Positions 1 through 18,126 of a stretch of 64,000 nucleotides of DNA are shown here, one piece after another. This stretch comes from Asterias rubens. Lineage: Eukaryota; Echinodermata; Asteroidea; Forcipulatida; Asteriidae. The stretch is from the NCBI RefSeq assembly GCF_902459465.1, contig NC_047076.1, forward strand, positions 3,299,488 through 3,363,487, in the 5' to 3' direction. The notes under the pieces were generated by a model that ran no database searches, was not told the origin of the DNA, and saw nothing but the letters and a program-made list of their open reading frames with translations. The position numbers were made by a program, and so were the translations under genes. The first letter of the stretch is position 1. Every line of letters begins with the position of its first letter.

Positions 1-220
1 ACTAACACGGTTGACAATTTATGGGAGACTCCCATAAATGGCCGACCGTGTTAGTTCGCAAAGTAAAATGAAAACCACACAATTTTGATGCAAATTTGTG
101 TGGATCATTGTACTCTACTTTGAAAACATCTTTCCAACCATATGCATTTTTTTATAAAAAAAACGGTTACAAACCCTTTTTATAGACCAACTCGTCCGAT
201 CCAAGGCAATGTGTTTCTTT
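1..220. repeat. Dispersed repeat, copy 1 (family also at 43900-44100 and 45310-45490)
   Basis: The block contains a GTGTTAGTTC motif, a stretch on mid-length A/T tracts with CATATGCAT, and an 'accaactcg(t/c)ccgat' end. The same order of motifs recurs near 43925 and 45325 with many substitutions. A short palindrome (atgggagactcccat) lies near position 21. It has no coding potential. The family is unnamed here. Confidence 0.6.
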
Positions 221-460
221 AATCTTTATACACCCCTGAGTTGCTGTATGACACTCTAGTGGCTTTTTCAAACACAATATCAACCTCTACCCTCGCAGGA
301 ACCTATTTACATGTATACCCCTGGGTGAAGAAAACCAATGATAGTAAAGCGTCTTGCTCAAGTACACAAGTGCTATGACCGGGAATCAAACCCACACTCC
401 GTTGACTGAACCACCTGAAGTTGAATTTGATGCTCTTAAAGCCATTGGACCCTTTCGGTA
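221..460 (-). repeat. tRNA-derived SINE fragment
   Basis: Read on the minus strand, the segment near 380-400 carries a B-box-like GGGTTTGATTCCCGG. It is followed by the CAAGACGCTTTACTA-type sequence seen in the other SINEs of this window. The central conserved domain is missing or diverged. A related partial copy in the opposite orientation lies at about 2700-2910. Confidence 0.5.
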
Positions 461-639
461 CAGAAAAAAACCAAAAAGTTCACAGATTTACAAATAATTT
501 ACAGGGTTTACAGAAGGTAATGGTGAAAGACTAATCTTGAAATATTAGTCCATGAAATGCTTTACTTTTTGAGAAAACAGTAAAACAATATAAACTCTCG
601 TTAGCGAGAATTGCGGATTTTATTTAAACACATGTCATG

Positions 640-815
640 ACACGGCGAAACGCGCGGAAACAAGAGTGGGTTTTCCCGTTATTTTCTCCCGACTCCGATG
701 ACCGATTGAGCCTAAATTTTCACAGGTTTGTTGTTTTATATATAAGTTGTGATACACGAAGTGTGGGACTTGGACAATACTGTTTACCGAAAGTGTATAA
801 TGGCTTTAATAACCA
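640..815. repeat. Fragment of the TTAA-flanked inverted-repeat element
   Basis: Matches one half of the main element family of this window, with recognisable 'cgatgaccgattgagc' and 'cacaggtttgttgttttat' blocks. No clean terminus remains. Bases 461-639 next to it show nothing recognisable. Confidence 0.55.
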
Positions 816-927
816 CTCAGCCACGACATCCTACAAGTTATTTTCTGAACAAACTTTGTGCTAACACACATTAGTGTAGGGGTAAAACAAGAATCAAAAC
901 TTTTTCTGACCTGTTTTTTGTCCACAG

Positions 928-2290
928 ACTGGAGTGCTGAGTAACCCTGTCGTAAGTCTTGTCACAGCTTCAGAGGTTAGATTCTGGAAGTGTGCACACA
1001 GGCTCAAGGACATGGTGCAATCCGGCCGATGTCTCCCTGGAGCCGGTGTCCCTGAACGTACAGCGATGAAGCGACTGCTGAAAATGAAAGGTAAATGGCT
1101 GGTTAAAGGCACTGTAGCAAAAGAACTTAAAATGATGACATTTATGAAAAGGTGGTAGGAAATCTACTCTAGAATGGTGTGAAGGTTTTTAAATGACGCA
1201 AACAAAATGTGCCTCAGAAAATGTGATTTTGAAGTCTGCTTCAGAGGTGGTTGGTTCCTTGATAACAAGCGACTGATATAAGTATGGACTGTAAATGTTC
1301 TGTCTTTGGCATGAACAACGTTTTTTTTATTTGGTGCCATTTGACATTTTTGTGAGGGGAGATGTTTGCTCTATGGAAATTCATTGCCCCAATGGCAATG
1401 GGAGACTATGGAGCACTTAGTGGCAGTAGGCCTACCAGGTAAATTTCTATTGTGCACATGGTTCTGAGCATGCACACAAGTCTGCTGCCACCAAGTGTCA
1501 TCAAAAGTTTCACAATAGCTTAGTTTCACTGCTGAAAAATAGACATTTGTATCAGATTGTTTGTTTTTTATTATTCTGTCAAAAGTTTTATACTTTCCAG
1601 TTTGTTCTGTTTATCCTTCTTTCAAAACAAGGTCTTAAGTGTGGACACAATACCAGTATATCTTGCTATCGGGAACCTATCACATCGGCCTTCTCAAATG
1701 GGTTTGTCGCCTACAAGCTTCAGATTTTGAAAAACATGGGGAGAGTAACTGACTTATCCCATGAAAAAACGTGTATACTGCATGGAATTCAAGGAGACAG
1801 CTCAGAACCAGTTTATGCCAGTTTCATCCAGTCAGATCCACATCAGCAAAGTGAACCTGGAATACATGTATTTGAATACACATCAAACTCGAATGAAACA
1901 ATACAGGGGTATGGACTGGATCAAACCGGTTCTAGCCAGTCTGAACTAGAACTAACCGAACTTGATGATATCATCACTGATGGAAGCAGCAAATTCCACG
2001 AGACTCACAAGAACAACTTGTCCTCGTCAACAGGAATGGTTATAAACCCGAAGACTCGCACTCAACAAAAGTTGCCTTATAAACGCAATTTTAGTGAGAA
2101 GTTGGCAAGTTTTGAGGGTAGGGACGTTTATGATAGTTATTCGGCGAAGAGAGCAGCGTGGGAAGGGGCCTGGGTGTTGTTGAAGACAGCATTAAGAGTG
2201 GATGCTCATATTGTAACAGGCTTACAGGAATCTCACCAACATGGTTCATCAATCAATAATGTCAACAAGGTTAGAGCGGTGATTTTATGA
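928..2290 (+). CDS. Chaperonin-like protein, C-terminal exons (BBS12/BBS10-like), 5' partial
   Basis: Two exons join in phase: 928-1090 (acceptor tccacag, donor gtaaat, ends in phase 1) and 1632-2290 (acceptor caag, stop TGA). The first encodes a segment with CLPGAGVPE, resembling the P-G-G-x-E stretch of group II chaperonins. The second ends in VYDSYSAKRAAWEGAWVLLK followed by RVDAHIVTG, which matches the final chaperonin helix and 'ILRxDxII' region. A Ser/Asp/Glu-rich insertion lies between, at roughly 1780-2030. Among chaperonin relatives, a divergent sequence with a C-terminal I-x-TG suits the Bardet-Biedl chaperonin-like proteins (BBS12, BBS10), which help assemble the BBSome at the cilium base. 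That assignment is from memory of the families and could be wrong. The N-terminal exons must lie left of position 1. A possible poly(A) signal is at 2684-2689. Confidence 0.5.
1388..1512. repeat. Dispersed repeat inside the chaperonin-like gene intron
   Basis: Shares 'taccaggtaaat', 'ttctgagcatg' and 'ctgctgccacc' blocks with copies at 55325-55450 and 61930-62330. It fills most of the 541-base intron between the two coding exons. Confidence 0.6.
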
Positions 2291-3490
2291 GGAATGGAAG
2301 TGCACTTTTGGGACAGGGTAGGGTTGAATACTTATTTGAGGGTATAAATGTTGAGTCTTATTACATAGAGCATGTATCTAACAATAAGGTACTCAAACAC
2401 TTGAACAAAGGGAAAACAGTTAATGAAGCACCAAATAAAGGTTTGGTGCTGTGGTGAACTCAGCAGCCTCCCAGAAGCACCAAGCAAACCCCTTCTTACC
2501 CTGTAACCAGGTTATTTTAGGATCATTCACTCACTCGCTCAGTCGACCCAAGTTGTCGTGTTGCCGCATGTTTAGGTGCACTACTTAAAGCACAAGATCT
2601 GTGGCTTGAGGGTGAGTGATCTGATGGGAGTTCAACTCAACATTAATTGAATTCTGCGCGGATTAAATCAATGTTTGCAAATGAATAAAAGTACAATGTG
2701 CTCACATAATCATTCCAACGCTTCTTCACCCAGGGGTATAAATGGGTACTTGCGACGGTAGAGGTTGATATTGTTTATGAAAAGCCACAAGCGTCTTACA
2801 GGCAGCTCAGGGCTGTATACTCCCTAGGGAGCTGAGAAACATTACAGGGATGTTATTGGCCCCATGACCAGGGCACTAATGTAAAGAGCATTGATACGGT
2901 TATTGTGAAATGCGCTATATACGAATTTGTTATTTTTGTTATTTTTGTTATTATTATTATTATTCAACGATGAAATAAATAAATACAAACTTCATGGAAG
3001 GTAAATTTTGTCGGGTATAAATCCTTGGTTTGCTGAGTTTTGTTTTATTAATTTAACTTTTGTGTTAAGGTTTTACTGTTCTTTTAATTAAAGTGTCTCA
3101 CAATTTTCCAAATTACAGTTGAGCTACCTGATTTGATAAAAAATTGATTAAACATATTTTGATAAATTTGTTGTAAAGCTTGCTGAAAGAAATTTTGGTC
3201 TAAAGTGAATGAATTTTAACAGATAATTGATTGCTAAAAAAACAAAGAATAAACCTACAGACTTTAGCATGCCAGGGACATGCCAAAAAGTATCAAACTT
3301 CATTGTAAATGACTGATGGACGTGGGGGGGGGGGGGGCAATGCCTTTTAAAAGCTAAATTAACTTTCACAAACCTATCACAAACCTATGCAACTGTAAAC
3401 AATTTAATATAACAATTTTGGACAACACAGGTGTCAAATCGGCAAAAAAAATCGGATCTAAAACTACCCGCCAAGAATTGAGAAACAGCT
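2291..3490. other. Intergenic spacer, chaperonin-like gene to prolyl iminopeptidase
   Basis: AATAAA at 2684-2689 may serve the upstream gene. A SINE-related fragment in plus orientation covers about 2700-2910. A (TTATTT/ATT)n simple repeat spans about 2925-2970, and a run of ten or more G lies near 3327. No further gene was seen. Confidence 0.6.
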
Positions 3491-3703
3491 ATCTGTGTGT
3501 ACAGTATTGTGATTGGTGGAAAGTCCATCAGGCTGGTCCGACGGCTGTTTTATGCCCAGTTTTATCTTTCACGGTATGACTCATGCAACAGCTGTGTAAC
3601 CAACCTTTGGTCGAACGTAATGAGGGGTTGCACGAGATTGTTTCGCGAGCTCCGCTTTTTAACCCGGAAGTCGGCTGGAACTCCCCCCAATAACTCTCCG
3701 AAG

Positions 3704-9945
<6,242 letters not shown>

Positions 9946-10058
9946 TGAGAGAGGAGGGGGGGAAGTAGGACACAAAATGTGAACATCTTCCGAGTGCTTT
10001 AAAAAAGTATCAGTGATAACACAAGAATGTAAATTAAAATGCTTTGTTATTTTTTATA

Positions 10059-10064
10059 AATAAA
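10059..10064 (+). terminator. Poly(A) signal AATAAA, prolyl iminopeptidase
   Basis: First AATAAA after the stop codon, 114 bases downstream. A second candidate pair lies near 11170 and would give a much longer 3' UTR. Confidence 0.6.
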
Positions 10065-10199
10065 AAAATTAAATTGGTTATGAGACACTGGGAAGTGATT
10101 AGTGGCTTAGATGCTGAAGTTATAGCCACAGTGACTGGCTGATGGCTTTGGCAGCTACGTTGATGGCAATTTCATGGAATGCATTGAATCGCAACAAGG

Positions 10200-10386
10200 G
10201 CCCAATTTCATAAAGCTGTTAAGCAGAAAATTATGCTTGCAAATGTCTTGGTTTAGCAAGAAATGACCGGGGTTCCAGTCACTGCAATAGTAGCTGTATG
10301 GTAATCTGGCTGGTAACCTATTTTGCTTAGCAAAAGTTTGTTGTGCTAAGCAAGGCTTTTGTGTTACAGGCTTTATGAAAATGGGA
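10200..10386. repeat. Fold-back element, 'cccaatttcataaagctg' family
   Basis: The left end is gggcccaatttcataaagctg; the right end is tgctaagcaaggc...ctttatgaaaatggg, inverted. Copies occur at 15408-15640, 45883-46205 and 63655-63888. The element lies downstream of PIP, and a 144-codon minus-strand open frame over it is a repeat artefact. Confidence 0.75.
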
Positions 10387-10555
10387 CGAGAGAATGCTGT
10401 GCTTGATTTACAACTGTGGCTGCAGTGTACACTCTTGTTCTTCACCAAAATAGGGTTACCACTAACCAGCCAAAATACTATTCCATGAGTGCTGTCTGTG
10501 ACTGCTACAACTTTTCTGAGCTGATAGTTATTGAGCACAATTTTCTGTTTTAAAG

Positions 10556-10720
10556 GCAGGGTGTACTTTTGGTAATTGTCAAAGTCCAATATCCTCTCTT
10601 GGTATATCCCAACATATGCATAACAAAACTGTGTAAACTTGGGCTAACTTGCTCATCAAAGTTGCAAGCTAAATAATAACAAAGTGTGTGTCCTTTTTGC
10701 CACACAATGGTGCAATTTAA
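10556..10720. repeat. Left-half fragment of the TTAA MITE
   Basis: Begins ttaaaggcagggtgtacttttggtaattgtc and continues through the usual blocks before diverging. The surrounding 10065-11368 shows no gene. Confidence 0.7.
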
Positions 10721-11368
10721 AGCTTGAAAAGACTCTATAAGAATAGACTATAAACTGGCAATCTGCTTGGCATAAGATAAACGACAGAGGGCGGTGTTGT
10801 TAAAACAGACTACCTCCAATAATGATGTTATTTGTAACAAAATAAAAAACAAACTGTTTGAGATATTGGATGAAGTATAGTCATACATTCATATTTATAG
10901 TAAATTTGGGAGAAATAGTGGAATGGTTATCAAACCTAAAGGTGAATGTTTTTTAAATATGAAGTTGAATACAAATATTTTTCAAAATACGAAGATAAAA
11001 TATTGTTCTTGTTTTTCGAGTGTGGCCAATTTCACTTTTCAAACATCCAATCCATCTTAAAGACGCAGGAACACACTGGATAAGCAGCTGAACATCTTGT
11101 TCTTTGAATACTATCATTTTCTTTGTATGGTGTGTGTGTGTGTTGATATTCAGTTTGTAAAGAAACTTGAAATAAAATAAAATGATGTATTTTAAAACAT
11201 ATGAGCATTGTTCAATGTTGCTGTAAATGTGTGTGCTTTACTCCAATAGCAGATTAACACTTAGTGCACAGCCACTATCATCGGTAAACTTTTGGTTACA
11301 AAGTCATGTATCCTACAATCCCAAACACTTTTTATCCACCATTATTGACAAAGAGATTTTTAAATTAA

Positions 11369-11755
11369 AGACAACGAACACTATTGGTAATTGTCAAAGA
11401 CTAGCCTTCACAGATTGGTGTATCTCAACATATGCATAAAATAACAAACGTGAAAAAGTTGAGCTCAAAATCGGTCGTCGAAGTTCGAGATAGTAATGAA
11501 AGAAAAAAACACTCTGGTCACACAAAGTTGTGTGCTTTCATATACTATGCTTAATTTCGAGACCTCAAATTCTAAATCTGAGGTCTCGAAATCAAATTTG
11601 TAGAAAATTACTTCTTTCTCGAAAACTACATAACTTCAGAGGGAGCCGTTTCTCACAATGTTTTATACTATCAACCTCTCCCCATTTACTCGTTTCCAAG
11701 AAAGGTTTTGTGCTAATAATTATTTTGAGTAATTACCAATAGTTGTCCACTGCCT
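11369..11755. repeat. TTAA MITE, near-complete copy
   Basis: TTAA at 11365-11368. The internal palindrome atttcgagacctcaaa / gaggtctcgaaat is intact. The right end is accaatagttgtccactgcct. Confidence 0.85.
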
Positions 11756-11948
11756 ATATAAATATGATGGAGATTACTGGTACATCAGTGGTTTTAAAAT
11801 TAGTGTTCATGGAATTGACACGAAAACAAAATGAACCCATGGTTGTGGCTGTGCACATAATCATTAATTTGGGTGCAATGGTTTGGGGTTCAATTAAATT
11901 TCGGCCATCAAGGTAAGGTAGGTGGGGGTCGGGTTGATATGGGCCGGT

Positions 11949-12402
11949 GTCGCATGCAATTGTGTCCTGTATGCAAAACTATCCGTAGGACATTGTTGCA
12001 TATGCAATAATGTCCGCCGGACGGTTTTGCATGTGCAATTGTGTCCGCCCGGACATATTTGCATATGCAGTTGTGTCCGCCCCCGTGCAAAACCGTCCTT
12101 GTAGTAAATCAAACGCCATTGGTCGACGGAGCACGTTCGCCATTCTTTTTACAAGCTATAAGTGCATGTCATGAATGACATGCAAAAAGTTCGGCCGTTG
12201 GGTATTCGCTGCAATCATACAAATAATACGTGAATATTCATGCTGCATATACGCGTAGGTTCAGTGCATGCACGCTCGCTTACGCGCACATACTTGTACA
12301 TGTCCACCGGAAGGTTTTTGGATAGCCCCGGACACGATTGCATATACAAAAGTGTCCGGAGCGGACAGTATTGCATGGCGGACACAGTTGCATCTGACAC
12401 CA
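11949..12402 (+). repeat. Left arm of a large inverted repeat
   Basis: The reverse complement of 13367-13775 along most of its length (for example gtcgcatgcaattgtgtcc against the arm end at 13755-13775). It is dense in self-complementary TTGCATATGCAA-like motifs, each next to GTCCG-type blocks. Open frames within it are by-products of this repetitive structure. Confidence 0.85.
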
Positions 12403-13366
12403 GCAAAGAAAGTAACTAGGGGAGGGGGGATAGGGTAGGGGGGGGGGGGCACACACCCATCTGATGAGAAGGGCGCCACTGAATATAGGTTATGCATCTT
12501 TGCCAAATAATTAGTTCGGCCCCATTTCAAATGTTATCAAATAATGTTGGGCAAGACATGAATGTTGATGGACAGCTTATTAGGTTTCCCGAGGGCTCCA
12601 ATTAAGTAGGTCATGGATCTAGAAGTAGGCCTTCAACATGACAAGACCATGAAGCAATTTGTAGGAGCCTGGTGGAATCTCGATCATGTGGCTGTATTGT
12701 TGAATGCTTTGAGGACATACACATGAAACATGAGACAACGACTTCGCTCAACGAAAAAAAAAGTTGAAAATTATTATTAGCAATTATCCACACTCTAAAT
12801 GTTGGGTCGGACGTTACCCGGATCTTAGTATCGTGGGGTGTGACCCATTGCTGGGTCAGTTTGTTCTGGAATTTACGTCAAAATTACAAAAAAAAATTGA
12901 ACCACTCTCCGAGTTTGCCATGGAGCTCATGTGTGTTGAGAGAAATGTAGCAAATTGCGATTAAACGCCATTTCTGCCAACAACAAAAAAAACACATGGA
13001 TGAACACAGGGTGCCAGACTGGACATCACCTTGGGTTGTGCTCCTTTTCAACCGAAACAAAAAATGGTATCCAGGGGGACCACGTATAATAAAAACTGCT
13101 CGGTGTCACAACTCTTTCAGTACACATATCTGGCCTGGCCCACGGATGGATCAGGTCCCCCTGGGACCCGTAGTCTAGGTCAATTCTGGCCTGGGTTCTG
13201 TTTTGTATAGTTTGTTATGCTTTTGAGTGTAGGGTTAAAACAATGGGTTGGCTTTCCAAGTTTCTGCTTTGCTTGCTGACCCAAATAGAAACCGTTATAA
13301 CGAGACGAATAAAGGGTTTTCTTTCAAAAGGATCAGCTCTGCCAATAGAACATTGGCGCACGGCCC
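12403..13366. other. Spacer between the arms of the large inverted repeat
   Basis: No coding region was recognised. It holds a G/C homopolymer region near 12420-12450, A tracts, and copies of a 'gacccattgctgggtcag' motif related to sequence near 43265-43300. No open frame resembles a transposase. Confidence 0.55.
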
Positions 13367-13775
13367 GTGTCAGATGCAATTGTGTCCGCCATGCAATACT
13401 GTCCGCTCCGGACACGTTTGCATATGCAATCGTATCCTACACTGAACCTACTGAACCTCCTGCACTGAACCTACGTATATGCAGCATGAATATTCACGTA
13501 TTTTACCCAACGGCCGAACATTTCCCATGTCACAATGACATGCACTTAGCTTGTAAAAAATGGCGAACGTGTTCTGTCGACCAAGAAGGGCGTTTAATTT
13601 ACAGCAAGAACGGTTTTGCACGGGGGCGGACACAACTGCATATGCGAATGTGTCCGGGCGGACACAATTGCATTATGCAATTGCATGTGCAAAACCGTCC
13701 GGCGGACAATATTGCATATACAATAATGTCCTCCGGATAGTATTGCATAGAGGACATAATTGCATGCAACACCCA
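13367..13775 (-). repeat. Right arm of the large inverted repeat
   Basis: The reverse complement of 11949-12402, slightly shorter (409 against 454 bases) because of internal indels. 'ggttttgcacgggggcggacacaactgc' is the inverted partner of the block near 12070-12095 (shown here for location only). Confidence 0.85.
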
Positions 13776-15407
13776 CATGGGGCAGGGGTAGCCCTGGCGG
13801 CCCTACACTTTCGTATTATAACACAGTGTACAACACATAGAGGAAGAGTCCTAAGGGCTAGGGGCAGGGGAGACTGTCCTTCCCAACCGGTCAAAACACC
13901 GGGGCAAATTCGGGAACAGCAAGAAGGGAAAAAGAATAGAAAGAAAAAGCAAAATATGGGCTACTTTTAACTGTTCAACCCCTTTAATGTCCCCCCTTAA
14001 CCACAGAGTCCCCATATACCATGTAAAAGAAAAGATTGCAGACATTGGGATTGTAAACATACAAGGAGGAGAGTTCTGTACTCATCGAAACGGATAATTA
14101 TTTTTGTTGATAATATTGCGAGTTTCCTATGATTTCTCTACAAGATGGAAAAGCTTTGGTTGCTCACGTATCGAAACGTGACCTATAATCGTAAGTTCGT
14201 CATCGTGCACGTACTGGTTAATAGTTCACCGTTATTATGGCAAGCTTACCTTGACCCGAAGAGTCCCCCCATAATTTTAACCAATGACGCCAGACAAACC
14301 ACCTGTGATTTTATACCGTATACAGTGCCATTGTAATGTAGGTTTTGTTTTGAGCCAAACTAAATTTCTGTTCATTGCGTAGGCCTACATCTTTTTATTC
14401 AGCTGCTCCTTGCATCTGGAACCTTCTACCACTTGGCTTAGATCATGTCTTTGTACCACAACATTCAAGTCTCTTCTAAAAACTTATCTTATGTCACAGG
14501 TTTTCAAGGACTAGTGCTCTACTGTCTGATTTTCTTTCGTTTTGTTTGAACACTCAAGCAGGGCGGATCTGTGCGCAAGTCTTCGTTATTTTTATCACAT
14601 GTATTGATCGCTATAGAGAGAACGAGAGGTGGGTTAGTTGGGGGTACTTCTGGGGCTGATTTACCTTCATCTCCTCCATCCCAGCCTTTACTCGTTACCC
14701 TCCCTGCCAGCGGGTCCCAGTGTCACTTCGAGCTTCGTTAAAAACTGTGCGCTCTACCGAGGGGACGCCACAATTGTATAACAAAACTTTTGCGGGAAGC
14801 ATGCCTAAAATACATTATTATCAAGAAAACCCAAATGTTGTTGTATTATTCTTTACATAACATGAGTGTTGTGCCCCCCAAAAAGAGAGAGTTTCTTTAG
14901 TCCCGTTTTGCGTCGCAGTGGTTTGCAATGAATGAAAAACAAAATGGCCGCGCCTTCACATCTGTCCGACACCCAGAGGCTTGCATGTGGATTGGGGGTT
15001 TCATTACCTATCTCTGACTGCATGGTTTCAAATTTCCTATGTAGGAGTTTTCCTTCCACGTATACAGCTAAAATGTCTTTATTGTCTCCACTACAAAAGT
15101 TGAAGATAATATTTTTGTTTGTTCGCACGTCAAATCAATTGAAAGCAAACTACATTGACACTAAGTAAACCCGCGCTTTAAGTGTGGTGGGAAACTTGTT
15201 TCTCAAAGGAGGCGAATAAGTAACATCTTGTTTAGCAATACTGAGTGATAAATCAATTTCACGAAGGTCATTTGAAGGTGTCGGTGACTACGGGTGTTGT
15301 GGTCAAACTCGTACAATAATGTCATTTCAAGATTTCCTTGGCAACCAATTTGTTAAAGATAATAAACATACGACATTTGTGGTGATACCATGTAAGGTAA
15401 CAACAAA

Positions 15408-15640
15408 GCAGGGCCCCATAGAGCTGCTTAAGCACAAAATTCATTGCTTAGTAAAATCAGATTACCGGCCATGACGCCACTCAATTGTTGTGCTAAGTAA
15501 ACAACAGCTAAATACTAGTCATAAGCAATGTTTGTGGCATGAAATTTTGGTCAGTAACATGTGTAAAATAAGCGAGCTATTTTCGTGCTTAAGCAATTTT
15601 TTTTTGCTTAAGCAGCTCTATGAAATTGGCCCCAGCTATA
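15408..15640. repeat. Fold-back element, 'cccaatttcat' family
   Basis: The left end is ggccccatagagctgcttaagcac; the right end is gcttaagcagctctatgaaattggcccc. The inverted arms are clear. Confidence 0.8.
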
Positions 15641-15880
15641 CCAAACGGAGTTCCAACAATGACGTAACATGAGTGATGACGTATTATAATATCTTCCTGA
15701 AAAGCACATGAGAATAAGGGTGTTCAAAATTATTGTTTTTCTTACAATTTCAGCAAAGATTACTTCTTGGAATTTTTGTTGTCATAAAGGAAACGACTAC
15801 GTATGCCTGACAAATTGTATAACTTTGTCAATATTTTGACCCGGAAGTTTTTAGAGAGTGCGGAATAAAATTTCATCATA

Positions 15881-15911
15881 TTTTTTTTTTTTTTTTTTGG
15901 GGGGGGGGGGT
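15881..15911. repeat. Poly(T) then poly(G) homopolymer
   Basis: About 18 T run directly into about 12 G. Length is uncertain in any assembly. Confidence 0.9.
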
Positions 15912-16608
15912 TGTTTCAAATTTCTGGAAGGAGAAATTGACAGCTTATCCAAATTTAGAAATCATTTTTTTACACTCTCATGATACAGTTTTCATCCATG
16001 GTTTAAGTTTAATAATCTTGGCATTTTGCCTGCCTTTAAAAGGGAAAGGTATCCAAAAGATTTTAAGAACGCAAGGCCGTATCACCATTAGAAAACATGT
16101 TCTCATTCTTCCATAACATGAAGACCACATGTGTTCCTTTTTTTCCATTGGGAAACAAAACTTGGCTACAATCAATATTGTTTTTCTTTATGGAATGTGG
16201 CTCTGAAGGTTTGCCAAATTGCCTGCCGATCCCGTAGTCTTGGTGCAAGACGTTTCTCGGTACCTTGCACGGGCGGTTCGTGTGCTACTAAGTCAGATTA
16301 GTGCGAGTTGAATAGCTGTGCATGAAAGGTAAGACGAGAAACGTCTTGCACAAATACTACCAATCCCGCTGTAAAGGTCGCCTAAAATAACTCACAGAAT
16401 CATAGAAATTGTTTTTATAGAGCGGCTATAACGCAACTCATGTGGCGATGTGACATGACCCAACTGGGACAACAAAACATGAGACAGTTATAGTCCAGCC
16501 AGAGGAAAACTTGGCTTACGAGCGCGAGGGCACTATGTAGAGAGCTTCAAGATCAAACTTAGCAGGTGGTAGTTAAGATGCCCAATTATTTGAATGAGGT
16601 AGTCTTAA

Positions 16609-16990
16609 AGGCAGTGGACACTATTGGTAATTACTCAAAATAATTATTAGCCTAAAACCTTTCTTGGTGACGAGTAATGGGGAGAGGTTGATGGTATAAA
16701 ACATTGTGAGAAACAGCTCTCTCTGAAGTGCCACAGTTTTCGAGAAAGAGGTAATTTTCCACGAATTTGATTTCGAGACCTCAGATTTAGAACTTGAGGT
16801 CTTGAAATCAACCACTTAAACACACACAACTTCGTGTGACAAGGGTGTTTTTTTCTTTCATTATTATCTCGCTAATAATGAGATGACCGATTGAGCTCAA
16901 ATTTTCACAGGTTTGTTATTTTATGCATATGTCGAGATACACCAACTGTGAAGGCTAGTCTTTGAAAATTACCAATAGTGTCCACTGCCT
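16609..16990. repeat. TTAA MITE, near-complete reference copy
   Basis: TTAA at 16605-16608 and 16991-16994 brackets AGGCAGTGGACACTATTGG ... CCAATAGTGTCCACTGCCT. The termini are perfect inverted repeats of at least 19 bases. The internal gatttcgagacctca / tgaggtcttgaaatc palindrome is present. Confidence 0.92.
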
Positions 16991-17002
16991 TTAAAGGCAC
17001 AT

Positions 17003-17152
17003 CAGCTGATTTTACGAAACGCCATAGGATTAATCCTATCTCGAGTTAGGACGAGTAACTCGTCCTAACTTAGGATGGGTTCGGAAATTAACTCGTCCCA
17101 AGTCCAAAGATTAATCCTAAGTTAGGAAAAGTTTGGTGAAATCAACGGCTGT
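17003..17152. repeat. Fold-back element, 'ggattaatcctaag' family
   Basis: Inverted blocks: cagctgattttacgaaacg near the left end and gtttggtgaaatcaacggctg at the right. 'taggattaatccta' and 'actcgtcctaact' are internal palindromic blocks. It directly follows the MITE ending at 16990. Confidence 0.7.
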
Positions 17153-17256
17153 ACACCTTGGGCACTTGTCAAAGACCAGTGTTCTCACTTGGTGTAACAC
17201 ATCTGCGAGAATTTGGTATCATTTGGTCATCGAAGTTGCAAGAGAATAATGATTAA

Positions 17257-17590
17257 AGGGAAGGTACACGTTTGGTAATTGTCAAAGACCAGTCTTCTCA
17301 CTTGGTGTATCCCATCATAAGCATAAAATAAAAATCCTGTGAAAATTTGGGCTCGATCGGTCATCGAAGTTGCGAGAAAATTATGAAAGAAAAAAACACC
17401 CTTGTTGGACGAATTTGTGTGCTTTCAGATATTTTAATGAGAAATTACCTCTTTCTCAAAAACTACGTTACTAAAGAGGGAGTCGTTTCCCACAATGTTT
17501 TATACTATCAACAGCTTTTCAATGCTCGTTACCAAGTCAGTTTTTAAGTTAATATTTGTTTTGAGTAATTACCAAACGTGTACCTTCCCT
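17257..17590. repeat. TTAA MITE, 'AGGGAAGGTACACG' subfamily
   Basis: TTAA at 17253-17256 and 17591-17594. The ends are agggaaggtacacgtttgg and its inverse. A shorter left-end fragment lies at 17155-17250. Confidence 0.9.
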
Positions 17591-17595
17591 TTAAG

Positions 17596-17833
17596 AAAAA
17601 GCTTCTTTATTGCACAAATTTGTGTGCGTTTAGATGCATAATACAATAGGCCTGAGATATTGTTTTTGTATTTTGGGTGAGAAATAACCTCTTTCTAAAA
17701 AACTACGTTATACTTCAGACTGAGCTGTTTCTCACAATGTTTTATACTATCAACAGCTCTCTATTGCTCCTTACTGAGTTCGTCTTTATGCTAACAATTA
17801 ATTGAGTAATTACCAACAGTGTCCAGCGCCTTT
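17596..17833. repeat. Right-half MITE fragment
   Basis: Starts within the 'tgcacaaatttgtgtg' part of the family and ends attaccaacagtgtccagcgcct. It abuts the previous element. Confidence 0.7.
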
Positions 17834-18126
17834 GAGATGACCATTATTTACAAGAGGTTCTTGCTGAAAAAAACAACAACATGTTTCTGGAATGAGCGGA
17901 GACCTTCGTCTTGTCAATCAGTAATGTTCTTGGGACTTCTTGCAGACCGTAAAGCAAACGTCTCGACTTTATATAACCTTGGCGTTTCATGGCGAGTATA
18001 CCAGGGTCTTAAAAATACACATTTATGTGTATGGAATTTAGTTGTTTGGTACAGTTTGAAAACAATACTGTGTTGCTGGAGTTGTCAATGCTATTCGGCA
18101 AAACCATTCTGTTCGGGTTCGTTTAA

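Larger units (their letters stand above)
13776..16604. other. Intergenic spacer without a recognised gene
   Basis: 13778-13900 resembles 43095-43215 ('tagccctgg', 'ggaagagtcctaa' blocks). A fold-back element lies at 15408-15640, and T/G homopolymers at about 15881-15911. The open frames are short and overlap on both strands without family motifs, so I see no gene. Confidence 0.5.

Noticed and set aside
10155..10589. 144-codon minus-strand open frame
   Set aside because: Covers a fold-back element and MITE sequence; no family motif, no splice context.
13243..13740. 165-codon plus-strand open frame
   Set aside because: It lies across the right arm of the large inverted repeat; matching open frames appear in the other arm and on both strands, and the peptide only reflects the repeated blocks.
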